NCBI RefSeq assembly: GCF_004028095.1
Contig: NZ_SBHM01000007.1
Location: 1 to 64,000 of the forward strand
Reading direction: 5' to 3'
Length of the DNA stretch: 64,000 nt
From: Paenarthrobacter ureafaciens
Lineage (GTDB): Bacteria > Actinomycetota > Actinomycetes > Actinomycetales > Micrococcaceae
A program made the position numbers and the translations under genes. The first letter of the stretch is position 1; each line of letters begins with the position of its first letter. Below, piece by piece: positions 8,101 to 16,454 of the stretch. The notes under the pieces are model-generated. The model did not search any database. It worked only from the letters and a program-made list of their open reading frames with translations, and was not told the DNA's origin.

Positions 8101-9416
8101 GTGGTGGACGGTGCCGGGTGGATGGACGTCAGCTCGGCCAGCGACTGCATGGCCTGGTATGGGGAGCACCCCCACCGTTCACGGACGTTGTGCAGCGAGG
8201 CAACATGGTCCACCAGGGCATGCCGGTGGCCGGTCAACGTGGCATGCAGGTTGCCGAGCTGCGGCTCCAGGGCTTTCTCGTTCCGCATGATTGCACGGAC
8301 CAACTGGCCCTTCAATTGCTGCGGCGTGGTGCCGTTGCCGGGCCGGAAAAGCATGGAATCCAGACCGAGGGACTCCAAATGTGCAGACAGGCCCGCAACA
8401 CTGGATTGACGTTCGCCAACCACCAGCACGGACTTGCCTTCGCTGACCAGGGCGCCGATCGCGTTGATGGCGGTCTGGGTTTGGCCGCTGCCGGGAGGCG
8501 TGCTGACCACCAGGGAGTCACCGGCCCGGACCGCATCCACGACGTACTGCTGGTCGGTATCGGCATCCAACAGCAGAAGCTCATCGGCGGGATCGCGATC
8601 ATCCAAGCTGGGGAAACGCCCGGCCTTGATGGGCTCCGGTTCAATATCGGCACCATTGGCGACCGCTGCCAGCGCGGCGACGATGGGGTTGTTCATGTTG
8701 ATCCACGGATCATCGAGATTGCCCGAAAGGTCGGCCAATGTGGTGACCAAGAGGTTGAACTCCACCTCGGCGCCGTGGATGGGCTGTACGAGCGTGGCAA
8801 GGCGGTCGAGGACCGGTTGGGGATCCAGCCGCGCGGTGTTGTAGGCCATGCGTGCCACAGCGTTGACGTCGAAGACGATGCCGTGAACATTCTTCAGATG
8901 GCGCACCAGGGCCGGATTGATGCGGGCCTGTTCGGTCAACTGCAGTTCGAAGTCGTCCTCGCCCGGACGAACAGTGAGTGCAATGGACGTCAGCATCACG
9001 GGAGCCGAAACGCGCTGCGGCTTCCCACCGACGGCCGATGTCCACACCACAGTGCCGGCCGACAGATAGCCTGCCTCAATGCCGCGGTCGTTGCCCAGCT
9101 CGAAGATCTTTGAGCGGATGTTCCGGGCGGCACGGGCTGCAACAATGTATTGCTGCCTGTCCCGGATCAGCGTGGACAGGCGCGTTCTGCGCCCCGCCAA
9201 CAACTGCGCCAGTCCGGATGGATGGGCGTTGCTGAGATCAATGGCGCCTTCGGGCGTCTTGACGAAACGCAGCATCGTGTCCGCACCAGTAACGGGCTTA
9301 AGTCCGGACAGCCATTTCCGGAGCTCTTCGGAGCCGTCCTCGTGGCCTTGACTTACTGACACAACTTCTGCCTTCTTTTCTGTACTAGCTTTAGACGCCT
9401 TGGACCATACCGGCAT
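5139..9416 (-). CDS. DUF4011 / SF1-helicase-like / Vsr-like nuclease fusion with degenerate P-loop
   Basis: A 1425-residue cytoplasmic protein. Residues about 60-230 resemble the DUF4011 region (ending VRHLKNVHGIVFDVNAVARM). A superfamily 1 helicase core follows, but the Walker A loop reads PPGSGQTQT with Gln312 (codon 8481-8483) where lysine is needed, and the Walker B region is IIDAE (842-846) instead of DE. Motif VI is kept (ALAMTRAR, Met1083). Residues about 1140-1250 look like a Vsr/MTES_1575-type restriction endonuclease fold (AIESDG with Glu1195 and Asp1197, then RSRLRPQLLERMGW). The tail from 1290 is acidic and low-complexity, ending in HDQWLKEQKPPHWG. The start is ATG 9416; an in-frame start at 9506 is possible. 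Similar architectures are known from antiphage helicase-nucleases, but the lost P-loop lysine argues against ordinary ATP-driven unwinding. Confidence 0.75.
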   Translation of the reverse strand: MPVWSKASKASTEKKAEVVSVSQGHEDGSEELRKWLSGLKPVTGADTMLRFVKTPEGAIDLSNAHPSGLAQLLAGRRTRLSTLIRDRQQYIVAARAARNIRSKIFELGNDRGIEAGYLSAGTVVWTSAVGGKPQRVSAPVMLTSIALTVRPGEDDFELQLTEQARINPALVRHLKNVHGIVFDVNAVARMAYNTARLDPQPVLDRLATLVQPIHGAEVEFNLLVTTLADLSGNLDDPWINMNNPIVAALAAVANGADIEPEPIKAGRFPSLDDRDPADELLLLDADTDQQYVVDAVRAGDSLVVSTPPGSGQTQTAINAIGALVSEGKSVLVVGERQSSVAGLSAHLESLGLDSMLFRPGNGTTPQQLKGQLVRAIMRNEKALEPQLGNLHATLTGHRHALVDHVASLHNVRERWGCSPYQAMQSLAELTSIHPAPSTTVRLKRSVLDNIKDREELAGRLRRAAELGSFSRASTSSPWYGARLLTRKETEEARQLAQVAEEKLPVLRERMKQLADHAEIRLGDTFAEWGTQLELLIAVRESLDKFTPDIFDRPVHDLISATATSAWRRERNIEMPSMQRSRLRRVAKEYVRPGVHIADLHSSLVLVQEQRALWAGYATTQRHPAVPSGLADLGALYRELEGELQRLGEALKYTSDGGSLHKTPYEELMERLERLVADTATLETLPERTLLIEQMREHGLGELLADLAAREVPAESVAAELDLAWWQSALEAMISGDDYLAMSDGDSLRKLEAEFRLADQAHIASGAARLRWQLASKWRQGIEEHPRQAELLRALLKDGRVTLPALSAQAPDLVPRLVPVWSVSPYLLTGVLPAEQKFDAVVIIDAESTSLQAVLPAIARARQVVAFGDAKIANARTFSVAVEPPVAGVASHEAVDSAFKALARILPTWQLNWVYRAVDEDLVLQLSKNYYDGGLRRLPDGSSVTGLDRSIVVEYIPDGTGLPGADHEGVESVAAEVNRVVDLVFEHARLRPRTSLAVVTASLRHAARIGEAIRLQLPNHPLLQTFFGAGPESFRVVDLERAQGLVRDHVIFSLGYGRTPHGRALHSFGPLSTEGGRNRFALAMTRARRSMHVLSCFRPEDLDLDRLSHGAVDFYELLDRELSGNSNLGTPASRAVASEQALGEDPLVADLGERLRARGARVWHLYDGVLDIAAAADPVHTIGREGAEIPTPVAIESDGTERYRRMSVRERSRLRPQLLERMGWRYMSLWTIEVFTDPSSCADRIGSYLGLENHVPQPATAPHHGFLDMDVEQLDLRDVQPSYIRSSPATPMGVASGAATGDGKEATLNPAEPGAKSQDVAKAKGSDESGSGESGSKGSTDGMAQATDDDEGNADAAGMTESTEKEEPEVDSEAPEDAKGKRAAAKPSAEGVLPNKAAEDDPRRWGDEPGYDHDQWLKEQKPPHWG

Positions 9417-9529
9417 ACTTTCGAGGGTAGCGGGAATACCCTGCAAGCCCGCTTCACGACACTGGCCGGGGAAAAAATCGACCACAATTCGTGGGTGCCG
9501 CCACATTCGGGCCGGCCCCTGGATAACGC

Positions 9530-9562
9530 AATGGCCGGCCTCCGAAAAGGAGACCGGCCATT
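9530..9562 (-). terminator. hairpin terminator after guaA
   Basis: A 14-bp stem (9530-9543 with 9549-9562, one mismatch) encloses a 5-base loop, 8 bases beyond the guaA stop. No long T-run follows, which is common for high-GC actinobacterial terminators. Confidence 0.75.
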
Positions 9563-9569
9563 TACGATG

Positions 9570-11162
9570 CTATTCCCACTCGATGGTTCCCGGCGGCTTG
9601 CTGGTCACGTCCAGCACTACGCGGTTGACGCCATCCACCTCGTTGGTGATGCGGTTGGAGATACGTGCCAGAAGGTCATACGGCAAGCGCGACCAGTCTG
9701 CCGTCATGGCGTCCTCGGAGGACACCGGGCGCAGGACAATGGGGTGGCCGTAGGTCCGGCCGTCGCCCTGCACGCCAACGCTGCGGACGTCTGCGAGCAG
9801 CACCACCGGCATCTGCCAAACGTCGTTGTCCAGGCCGGCAGCGGTCAGCTCGGCGCGGGCAATGGCGTCGGCCTTGCGGAGGAGGTCAAGCCGTTCCTTG
9901 TTGACTTCGCCGACGATCCGGATCCCCAGGCCGGGGCCGGGGAACGGCTGGCGGCCAACGATTTCCTGGGGCAGGCCGAGCTGTGCGCCAACGGCGCGTA
10001 CCTCGTCCTTGAAGAGGGCGCGCAGCGGCTCAACGAGCTCGAACTGCAGGTCCTCCGGGAGCCCGCCAACGTTGTGGTGGCTCTTGATGTTGGCTGCGCC
10101 CTCACCACCGCCGGATTCGACGACGTCCGGGTACAGGGTGCCCTGCACGAGGAACTTGATCTTCTCACCCTCGGCCGCGGCCTGGGCAATGATGGCCCGT
10201 TCCGCTTCTTCGAAGGCCCGGATGAACTCACGGCCGATGATCTTGCGCTTGGTCTCCGGATCACTGACCCCGGCCAGTGCGTTGAGGAAACGCTCTTGTT
10301 CGTTGGCAACGTAGAGGTTGACGCCCGTGGCTGCAACGAAGTCGCGCTCCACCTGCTCGGCTTCACCTTCACGCAGCAGACCGTGGTCAACGAAGACACA
10401 GGTCAGCTGGTCCCCCACGGCACGCTGGACCAAGGCTGCGGCCACAGCGGAATCGACGCCGCCGGAAAGGCCGCAAATGACCTTCGAGTCCCCGATCTGC
10501 TGGCGGATGCGTTCCACCTGCTCTTCGAGGATGTTGCCGGTGGTCCAGTTGGGCGTCAGGCCCGCACCCTTGAAGAGGAAGTTCTCCAGGACGTGCTGCC
10601 CCAGGACGGAGTGCTTGACCTCGGGGTGCCACTGCACGCCGTAAAGGCGCTTCTGGTCATTGGCAAACGCTGCAACGGGGGCGCCCTCAGTGGTTGCGAG
10701 GACCTCGAAGCCTTCCGGGGCCTCGTGGACGGAGTCACCGTGGCTCATCCAGGTGTTCTGGGTGGCGGGAACGCCGTCAAGGATGGAGCGGGCATCGCCC
10801 ACCAGCAGCGCTTCGGTTGCGCCGTACTCCCGCAGGCCCGTGCGGGCTACCTTTCCGCCCAGTGCGTTCGCCATGGCCTGGAAGCCGTAGCAGATGCCAA
10901 AAACCGGAACGCCGGCGTCGAAGAGGTCAGCGTCAACCTTGGGGGCACCATCCGCGTACACGCTGGACGGTCCGCCGGAGAGGATGATGGCTGCCGGGTT
11001 CTTGGCCAGAAGCTGCTCGGTGGTGAAGGTGTGCGGAACAATTTCCGAATACACATTTGCTTCGCGGACGCGGCGGGCAATCAGCTGCGCGTACTGGGCA
11101 CCGTAGTCAACAACCAGCACCGGCTTCTGGGAAGTCTGGGGTGCGGTGGGAGTAGTCACCAA
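9570..11162 (-). CDS. guaA: GMP synthase (glutamine-hydrolysing)
   Basis: Last step of GMP synthesis: XMP, glutamine and ATP give GMP. The 530-residue protein has the class I glutamine amidotransferase domain first, with the catalytic triad Cys91 (GICYG), His179 and Glu181 (WHPE), then the ATP pyrophosphatase loop SGGVDS at 233-238, and the C-terminal dimerisation domain ending in the conserved KPPGTIEWE. Length is normal. guaB and guaB3 lie upstream in the same direction within 12 kb, so the IMP-to-GMP branch is gathered in this region. Confidence 0.97.
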   Translation of the reverse strand: MVTTPTAPQTSQKPVLVVDYGAQYAQLIARRVREANVYSEIVPHTFTTEQLLAKNPAAIILSGGPSSVYADGAPKVDADLFDAGVPVFGICYGFQAMANALGGKVARTGLREYGATEALLVGDARSILDGVPATQNTWMSHGDSVHEAPEGFEVLATTEGAPVAAFANDQKRLYGVQWHPEVKHSVLGQHVLENFLFKGAGLTPNWTTGNILEEQVERIRQQIGDSKVICGLSGGVDSAVAAALVQRAVGDQLTCVFVDHGLLREGEAEQVERDFVAATGVNLYVANEQERFLNALAGVSDPETKRKIIGREFIRAFEEAERAIIAQAAAEGEKIKFLVQGTLYPDVVESGGGEGAANIKSHHNVGGLPEDLQFELVEPLRALFKDEVRAVGAQLGLPQEIVGRQPFPGPGLGIRIVGEVNKERLDLLRKADAIARAELTAAGLDNDVWQMPVVLLADVRSVGVQGDGRTYGHPIVLRPVSSEDAMTADWSRLPYDLLARISNRITNEVDGVNRVVLDVTSKPPGTIEWE

Positions 11163-11282
11163 ACAAGACTACTTTGCCCGGCCGCCCCGGCGCACGCCGG
11201 GGAACGCCCCCGACGGTCAAATAGAGCCTAAAACGGGCCCACCGTAAGCGATCTCACACCACCCGGCGGACGGACGACGTTT

Positions 11283-11783
11283 TCAGTACCGCTTTGACGC
11301 TTTCGGGTTGGCCGCAAGTTCCGCCTCGACCTGCGCGTGGAACTTCTTCTCCACAATGAAGGACAGGAGCGGGACCACGCCGCCCAGCGCCAACAGGATC
11401 AGCTTGGAGAACGGCCATCGCATGAGCGACCACAGCCGGAAGTTGGAAACCAGGTACACCACGTACATCCAGCCGTGGACGATCAGCACCGTGGTGGAAA
11501 TGTTGAATCCGCCAATGACGCCCTTCGGTTCAGACTGGGCGAATCCGAAACCGAACGGCTGGCCGGTCACGGCGTTTGTCCCGCCGGCGAACAGCGAGAC
11601 ACCGAAGGCGTAGCGGGCCACCAGCTCTGCGCACAGCAGGAGAAGCATGGCACCGGTGAGGTAAGCCATCACTTTGTAGAACTTCAGGGCCGAACGGATC
11701 TGCGCTTCGGTTCCGCCGAACCGCCGCTTCTTGGGCTTGGGTCCGGACTGTTCGGGCTGGATGGCCGGTTTGGGTTCAATCAT
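11283..11783 (-). CDS. DUF3817-domain integral membrane protein
   Basis: A 166-residue membrane protein with a basic cytoplasmic N-terminus (KPKKRRFGG) and about three hydrophobic segments near 38-58, 93-114 and 122-142. The pattern ALKFYKVMAYLTG...HGWMYVVYLVSNFRLW is typical of DUF3817 (YdzA/integral membrane) proteins of unknown function. Its ATG overlaps the SURF1 stop codon (ATGA), so the two are translationally coupled. Confidence 0.8.
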   Translation of the reverse strand: MIEPKPAIQPEQSGPKPKKRRFGGTEAQIRSALKFYKVMAYLTGAMLLLLCAELVARYAFGVSLFAGGTNAVTGQPFGFGFAQSEPKGVIGGFNISTTVLIVHGWMYVVYLVSNFRLWSLMRWPFSKLILLALGGVVPLLSFIVEKKFHAQVEAELAANPKASKRY

Positions 11784-12679
11784 GGCTGTACCTTATGTTC
11801 TGGTTCAGAGTGCTGGGATTCCTGGACGGCCGGTTCGTCGCTGTGGTGCGCTTCGCCGCTGTGGTGAGGGCCGCCGTCGTCGAAGTCGTCGTCAAAGTCG
11901 CCACCGTCGAACTCGTCGCCCTCGAGGTCCCGACGGTAGTCATCGGCGACCATGCGCCACCAGATGTACAGGGCGAAGCCTGCGAACACCACCCACTCAA
12001 CCGAGTAGAACAAGTTCAACCAGTTGATCTGCGTGGCAGGCGGCTGGGCCGGGATGTTCAGGGCCTTCACGGCCTCGTTCGCCGGAACCGGGCCCGTAGG
12101 CGTCGATTCAGCGGTGGCTGCGACGAATCCGGGGTAGCTGGAAACGTCCCATTTGTTGATGAGCTCCGCGACGGAAACCGCCGATGCCCGGCCTGGACCG
12201 GCGTCGACATTGGGCAGTGGTGCTTCAGAGGCCAGCAGGCGGCCGGTCAACGTCAGGGGGCCCGACGGCGGCGGTCCGGCTTGGTCGGGTTCGGCCACCC
12301 AACCGCGTGCGACAGGTATCCAGGTTTGGGGTGAGGCCGCTGCTCCGCTGAGCTTGGGAGCGTTATCCACGGCGAAGGCCGTAACGATCCAGTAGCCCTT
12401 GCGGTTGTCGTACAGCCTGCCTTCGACGAGCACCTGCTTGCCCGGATCATAGCTGCCGCTGGCTGTGACCATCTGGTCTTCCACCGAACCGGGGAAGAAC
12501 TGCCCCGGCTTCAGGACGTCCACCAGGGGTTTGACTTCCTCGATGGAGGACGGTGTGGCCGGTTCGTGCTGTGCTGAACGGCTGAGCTGCCACTGGCTGA
12601 GCAGCACAAAAACCCCGGAGAGCAGGAGCGCAAAGACCAACCCTGCGATCCAGCGGGGTTTCAACGCAGTTTTCAACAC
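11780..12679 (-). CDS. SURF1 family cytochrome oxidase biogenesis protein
   Basis: A 299-residue SURF1-family protein, which helps assemble aa3-type cytochrome c oxidase in the membrane. It has the expected two membrane segments, one at residues 9-28 (RWIAGLVFALLLSGVFVLLSQWQL) and one near 225-243 (LFYSVEWVVFAGFALYIWW), flanking an extracytoplasmic domain with the family pattern GSYDPGKQVLVEGRL and VARGWV. The C-terminal tail is Asp- and His-rich (DFDDDFDDGG, HHSGEAHHSDE), an addition that might bind metal; that is only a guess. Start is GTG 12679. Confidence 0.85.
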   Translation of the reverse strand: MLKTALKPRWIAGLVFALLLSGVFVLLSQWQLSRSAQHEPATPSSIEEVKPLVDVLKPGQFFPGSVEDQMVTASGSYDPGKQVLVEGRLYDNRKGYWIVTAFAVDNAPKLSGAAASPQTWIPVARGWVAEPDQAGPPPSGPLTLTGRLLASEAPLPNVDAGPGRASAVSVAELINKWDVSSYPGFVAATAESTPTGPVPANEAVKALNIPAQPPATQINWLNLFYSVEWVVFAGFALYIWWRMVADDYRRDLEGDEFDGGDFDDDFDDGGPHHSGEAHHSDEPAVQESQHSEPEHKVQP

Positions 12680-12722
12680 CCCTTAACCGTACTTCGTCCG
12701 GCTGTAGAACAACGAAACGGGG

Positions 12723-13211
12723 TCAGTGGTCGAAGAACACCAGGGAGGAGTTGATGAGCTCTGCGATGACTTCGGTGTCGTGGGCCCGGCGCAAGGATTC
12801 CCGGAATGACTCCTTGGACAGTGACCTCGCCAACGTGGCAAGGACTTCCAAATGGTCGGAGAAGGAACTTGCAGGGGTGGCGATCAGGAGGATGACGGTG
12901 GCGGGACCGTCGGTGGCACCGAAGTCCAGGGCGTGCCCGAACTTGGTGACGCCAACGGCGATGGAGATCCGGTCCACGAACTCGCTGCGCGCATGCGGAA
13001 GTCCGATCCCGCCAGGAAGGCCGGTGGCCAGCTGGTGTTCACGCGACTGAACCTGCTTCAGGAACCCGTCAAGGTCCGTAATCCTGCCTGCTTCGTAAAG
13101 CTTTCCGGCCAACTGTGCCGCAGCGTCATTCTTGTCCTCGGCAACGAGTTCAAGAATGACGGTCTGCGGCGTTGTGAGTTCCGCGTCATACCGGTCAAGT
13201 GGTTCTGCCAA
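12723..13211 (-). CDS. PTS EIIA protein, fructose/mannitol type
   Basis: A stand-alone 162-residue phosphotransferase EIIA domain of the mannitol/fructose class. The phospho-accepting histidine is His73 in GIGLPHAR, and VILLIATPASSFSDHLEVLATLARSL is typical of the fold. It would take phosphate from HPr and pass it to an EIIB partner or act as a regulator; no EIIB/EIIC gene is adjacent. The start codon is a TTG at 13211 with GGAGG about nine bases upstream. It lies 60 bases after glpD in the same direction, so it may share its transcript. Confidence 0.85.
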   Translation of the reverse strand: MAEPLDRYDAELTTPQTVILELVAEDKNDAAAQLAGKLYEAGRITDLDGFLKQVQSREHQLATGLPGGIGLPHARSEFVDRISIAVGVTKFGHALDFGATDGPATVILLIATPASSFSDHLEVLATLARSLSKESFRESLRRAHDTEVIAELINSSLVFFDH

Positions 13212-13271
13212 GTCCTGTTCCCTCCAGATGCGGCCTCCCGGCCGGAGTCCCCCGGCGGAGCCAAGCGAATG

Positions 13272-15026
13272 TCAGCGAAGGGGCATGATGTCATCGACTC
13301 CCATGCGGGCCGCATCCGCTGACTCGTCGTCCGGCTGCTCCTGGCTGAGCCTTTCGGCTTCAACCCTTGCCAAGTAATGCTTGATTTCGCTTTCGCGCTG
13401 GGTGTCGCTCCAGCCGAGGATTTCTCCCATCAGCTTAGCGACTACCGGAACGGCGGACACACCCCGGTCCCAGGCTTCGATGGATATCCGGGTCCGGCGC
13501 GTCAGGACATCGTGTACATGCCGGGCGCCTTCGTGGGTGGTTGCGTAGACCACTTCGGCTGCCAGGTAATCGTCCGCACCGGGCAGCGGCTCCGCCAATT
13601 CCGGTTGCCGCGCAATGAGATCCAGTACCTCGGCTGTCATGGAGCCGTAACGGTTCAGCAGGTGCTCCACCCGTGCCACGTGGACTCCGGCTTCCTCCGC
13701 TGAACGTGCGCGCCGGTTCCACGCTGCCTTGAAGCCTTCGGCTCCGAGCAGCGGAATGGTATCCGTGCAACTCGGCGGGACGCGCTCGTCCATGGCCCGG
13801 GTGGCCTCGTCCACGGCGTCCTTGGCCATGACCCGGTACGTGGTGTACTTACCGCCGGCAACCACCACGAGCCCTGGAACCGGATGCGCCACGACGTGCT
13901 CCCGCGACAACTTTGCCGTCGAGTCGTTGTCCCCTGCGAGGAGCGGCCGGAGCCCGGCATAGACGCCCTCCACATCCTCACGGGTCAACGGGCGTTTCAG
14001 GACACGGTTGACGTGCTCCAGGACGTAATCGATGTCCTTGCTGGAAGCTGCGGGGTGCGCTTTATCCAGCGTCCAGTCGGTGTCAGTGGTGCCGATGATC
14101 CAGTGGCGACCCCAGGGGATAACGAAAAGGACCGACTTTTCCGTGCGCAGGATGAGACCCACGGTTGATTGGAAACGGTCGCGGGGAACCACCAGGTGGA
14201 TCCCCTTGGATGCCCGGACCTTGAGCTGGCCGCGATCGGTGACCATGGCCTGGGTCTCGTCCGTCCAGACGCCCGTGGCATTGACCACTTGCTTGGCCCG
14301 GACTTCGAAAACCTCGCCGTCCTCCTGGTTCTCAAGCTTGGCGCCGACCACGCGCTCACCCTCGCGGAGGAAGTCCACCACGCGTAGCCGGTTGGCAGCA
14401 TGGGCTCCGTAGTGCGCGGCGGTCCGGACGACGTTGACCACCAATCGCGCGTCATCCACCTGCGCGTCGTAGTAGCGGATGGATCCCACGAACGCGTCGT
14501 CCTTGAGGCTGGGAGCTGCACGAAGAGTGCCGCGCTTGGTGAGGTGCCGGTGCATCGGCACGCCACGGCTGTGGCCGGAGGTGAGGCCCAGGGTGTCATA
14601 GAGCATGATGCCGGCGCCGACGTAGGGCCGCTCGACGAAGCGCCGCGTCAGCGGGTACAGGAACGGCACGGGGCGGACCAAGTGCGGTGCAATGGTCTGG
14701 ATCAGGAGCCCGCGTTCCTGGAGCGCTTCCTGCACCAAGGCGAAATCCAGCATCTCAAGGTACCGCAAGCCGCCGTGGATGAGTTTGGAGGATCGCGACG
14801 ACGTGCCCGATGACCAGTCGCGCGCCTCGACGATGCCCACCGTCAAGCCACGGGTCACTGCATCAAGCGCGGCGCCGGCGCCCACGACGCCTCCGCCGAC
14901 AATCAGGATGTCCAGTTCCTTGCCTGCCTCAGCAGTGGCCTTCAACGCTTCAATGGATGCGGCACGGGACTCGGGGCTTAGGGCTCCCGCAGAATTCACC
15001 TGCGAACCGCCTGCGATATTGCTCAT
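13272..15026 (-). CDS. glpD: Glycerol-3-phosphate dehydrogenase (FAD, aerobic type)
   Basis: Oxidises glycerol-3-phosphate to dihydroxyacetone phosphate and passes electrons to quinone at the membrane. The 584-residue protein has the FAD-binding loop IVGGGVVGAGAALDA near residues 42-57, RSSKLIHGGLRYLE near 80-93, and the C-terminal DAO domain (LNRYGSMTAEVLDL). ATG 15026 (MSNIAGG) is chosen over an upstream in-frame start because GAGGAGGA lies just before it. The following EIIA gene may be cotranscribed. Confidence 0.95.
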   Translation of the reverse strand: MSNIAGGSQVNSAGALSPESRAASIEALKATAEAGKELDILIVGGGVVGAGAALDAVTRGLTVGIVEARDWSSGTSSRSSKLIHGGLRYLEMLDFALVQEALQERGLLIQTIAPHLVRPVPFLYPLTRRFVERPYVGAGIMLYDTLGLTSGHSRGVPMHRHLTKRGTLRAAPSLKDDAFVGSIRYYDAQVDDARLVVNVVRTAAHYGAHAANRLRVVDFLREGERVVGAKLENQEDGEVFEVRAKQVVNATGVWTDETQAMVTDRGQLKVRASKGIHLVVPRDRFQSTVGLILRTEKSVLFVIPWGRHWIIGTTDTDWTLDKAHPAASSKDIDYVLEHVNRVLKRPLTREDVEGVYAGLRPLLAGDNDSTAKLSREHVVAHPVPGLVVVAGGKYTTYRVMAKDAVDEATRAMDERVPPSCTDTIPLLGAEGFKAAWNRRARSAEEAGVHVARVEHLLNRYGSMTAEVLDLIARQPELAEPLPGADDYLAAEVVYATTHEGARHVHDVLTRRTRISIEAWDRGVSAVPVVAKLMGEILGWSDTQRESEIKHYLARVEAERLSQEQPDDESADAARMGVDDIMPLR

Positions 15027-15129
15027 CGGACTCCTCCTCAAACGCAACAGCTGGTAGTCCACTACCCTACTGGTTGGCCGCCGCCCGCGGCAGTGCCGGT
15101 TTCCCGGAGATCCTTGGGCGCGCCGGTCC

Positions 15130-15777
15130 CTACAGCGGGCCGAATGCCCTGCCGCCCTGGGTGTCCTGCCACGTGAGGGCCATTTCTTCCAGGTATCGGC
15201 GCAGTTGCAGATCGGCGTCGATGCGCCTGCGGAAGTGCTCGCGTGCGTGTTCGGAGAAGAAGGCAGGGACCGCGAACAGGCTCACAACGACCACCAGCAT
15301 CAACGCGTAGGCCGCCACGAACGCGAGGACTTGGAGTGGTCCTCCTTGAAGCAACGGGGCCACAACCGGGAACAGCCCGATGCCAAACACCACGGCCAGG
15401 AAGGCGGCCAGCCCGAGCCCGGAGGAAAATTTTCCGGGCGCCCTGGACTGCATCACGGCTTTGATACGGGGCACGCCGCGCAGCTTTTGCAACGCAAGCA
15501 CGGCACCGCCGAGGAGGCCGAGCCCGGCCACAGCGAACAGGACTATCCCGACGGCCGGGCCACCGAGGATCAGGATGAGCAGTGCTGCCGCCAGCAGCGC
15601 GGCCCCGCTTCCGCCACAAGCGACGGCGAGGCCACGCCACTGGCCTTGGTTCCAGGCCATGTTTCGCAATACCGACTGCGTGCCTTCCGGGGTGGCCCGG
15701 GCGACATCACGGGACAGCCAGTAATCCAGGGGGTATTGCCTGGAATGGTGCCCTGGAGAGTGGAACTGTTGACTCAT
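15130..15777 (-). CDS. Four-TM membrane protein of WXG100 module (possible immunity/partner)
   Basis: A 215-residue protein with a polar N-terminus of about 48 residues, two adjacent hydrophobic segments near 50-95, two more near 122-143 and 150-175, and a charged C-terminal cytoplasmic tail. I recognise no enzyme motif. Its start overlaps the stop of the gene before it (ATGA), and that gene in turn follows a WXG100-like protein, so the three form one unit. As the multi-pass member it could be an immunity protein against a membrane-active effector or a membrane adaptor; this is inference from layout only. Confidence 0.7.
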   Translation of the reverse strand: MSQQFHSPGHHSRQYPLDYWLSRDVARATPEGTQSVLRNMAWNQGQWRGLAVACGGSGAALLAAALLILILGGPAVGIVLFAVAGLGLLGGAVLALQKLRGVPRIKAVMQSRAPGKFSSGLGLAAFLAVVFGIGLFPVVAPLLQGGPLQVLAFVAAYALMLVVVVSLFAVPAFFSEHAREHFRRRIDADLQLRRYLEEMALTWQDTQGGRAFGPL

Positions 15778-16406
15778 GCGAAGGTCAGCGCGGCCTCGAA
15801 GGAAGCGAGGGCCTCCGTTGCGGGCACCGGACGGGTAGGCGGATTGTCGCCGTCGCCCTCAGCAAGTGTCCAACTGCCGTCTTCACCGGCCTTGAGGTTG
15901 GCGACCAAAGGCTCACCCCCGGCCCGGTGGTGCTTGATCATCGCGGCTGCGGGTAGTCCGTCAGGGCCGTCCACCAAGTATTGCTTGGCGATCGCAACAC
16001 CCAGTGACAGCATCCCTGAGCGCGAATCAACCGGCTGGATCTCATGAACCCCGTAACGGCTGAGGTTCAGCAGGACGGCGCCTTGCTCAGAACCCGCAAT
16101 GAACAGCACATGGTCGCTGGTGGGCGTCACCAAAGCCATCTCCAGCCACTCGTCTGCGGTAGAGACCACGGCAGCCACAATGGCTCCCTTGTCCACGGGA
16201 ACGATGTCCTCGCCGGCAACCTCCGCCAGGCCACGCACAAGGAGGGTGGTGATTCCCGCCTGCTCCAGCACGTCCTGGTGGTTCACGCCTGCAAGGCGGA
16301 ACAGCTCCCGGGATCTTTCCGCGGCGGGCGTGGGGTTCATGGCAAGCAACGCCAGGAGTTCGTGATCGGTCAGTCGCAGTGTGTCCACGTTTGCTGTCTG
16401 TGTCAT
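15774..16406 (-). CDS. Cytoplasmic protein of WXG100 module (possibly EspG-like chaperone)
   Basis: A 210-residue soluble protein with no signal peptide or membrane segment. It is made of alternating hydrophobic strands and charged segments (LRLTDHELLALLAMN, EEWLEMALVTPTSD-like regions, GVHEIQPVDSRSG). I do not recognise a catalytic motif. Size, lack of membrane segments and position directly downstream of a WXG100-domain protein recall the EspG/EspG-like chaperones of type VII secretion, but sequence similarity is not visible by eye. It overlaps the next gene by four bases. Confidence 0.65.
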   Translation of the reverse strand: MTQTANVDTLRLTDHELLALLAMNPTPAAERSRELFRLAGVNHQDVLEQAGITTLLVRGLAEVAGEDIVPVDKGAIVAAVVSTADEWLEMALVTPTSDHVLFIAGSEQGAVLLNLSRYGVHEIQPVDSRSGMLSLGVAIAKQYLVDGPDGLPAAAMIKHHRAGGEPLVANLKAGEDGSWTLAEGDGDNPPTRPVPATEALASFEAALTFA

Positions 16407-16454
16407 GCCATCCTCATGTTGTTCGTCTGTACAACGCTATCCCAGGACTGCCGG

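Noticed and set aside
5880..9113. 1077-codon plus-strand frame opposite the helicase-like gene
   Set aside because: Antisense open frame common in GC-rich DNA; the minus-strand product has recognisable helicase and nuclease motifs, this one has none.
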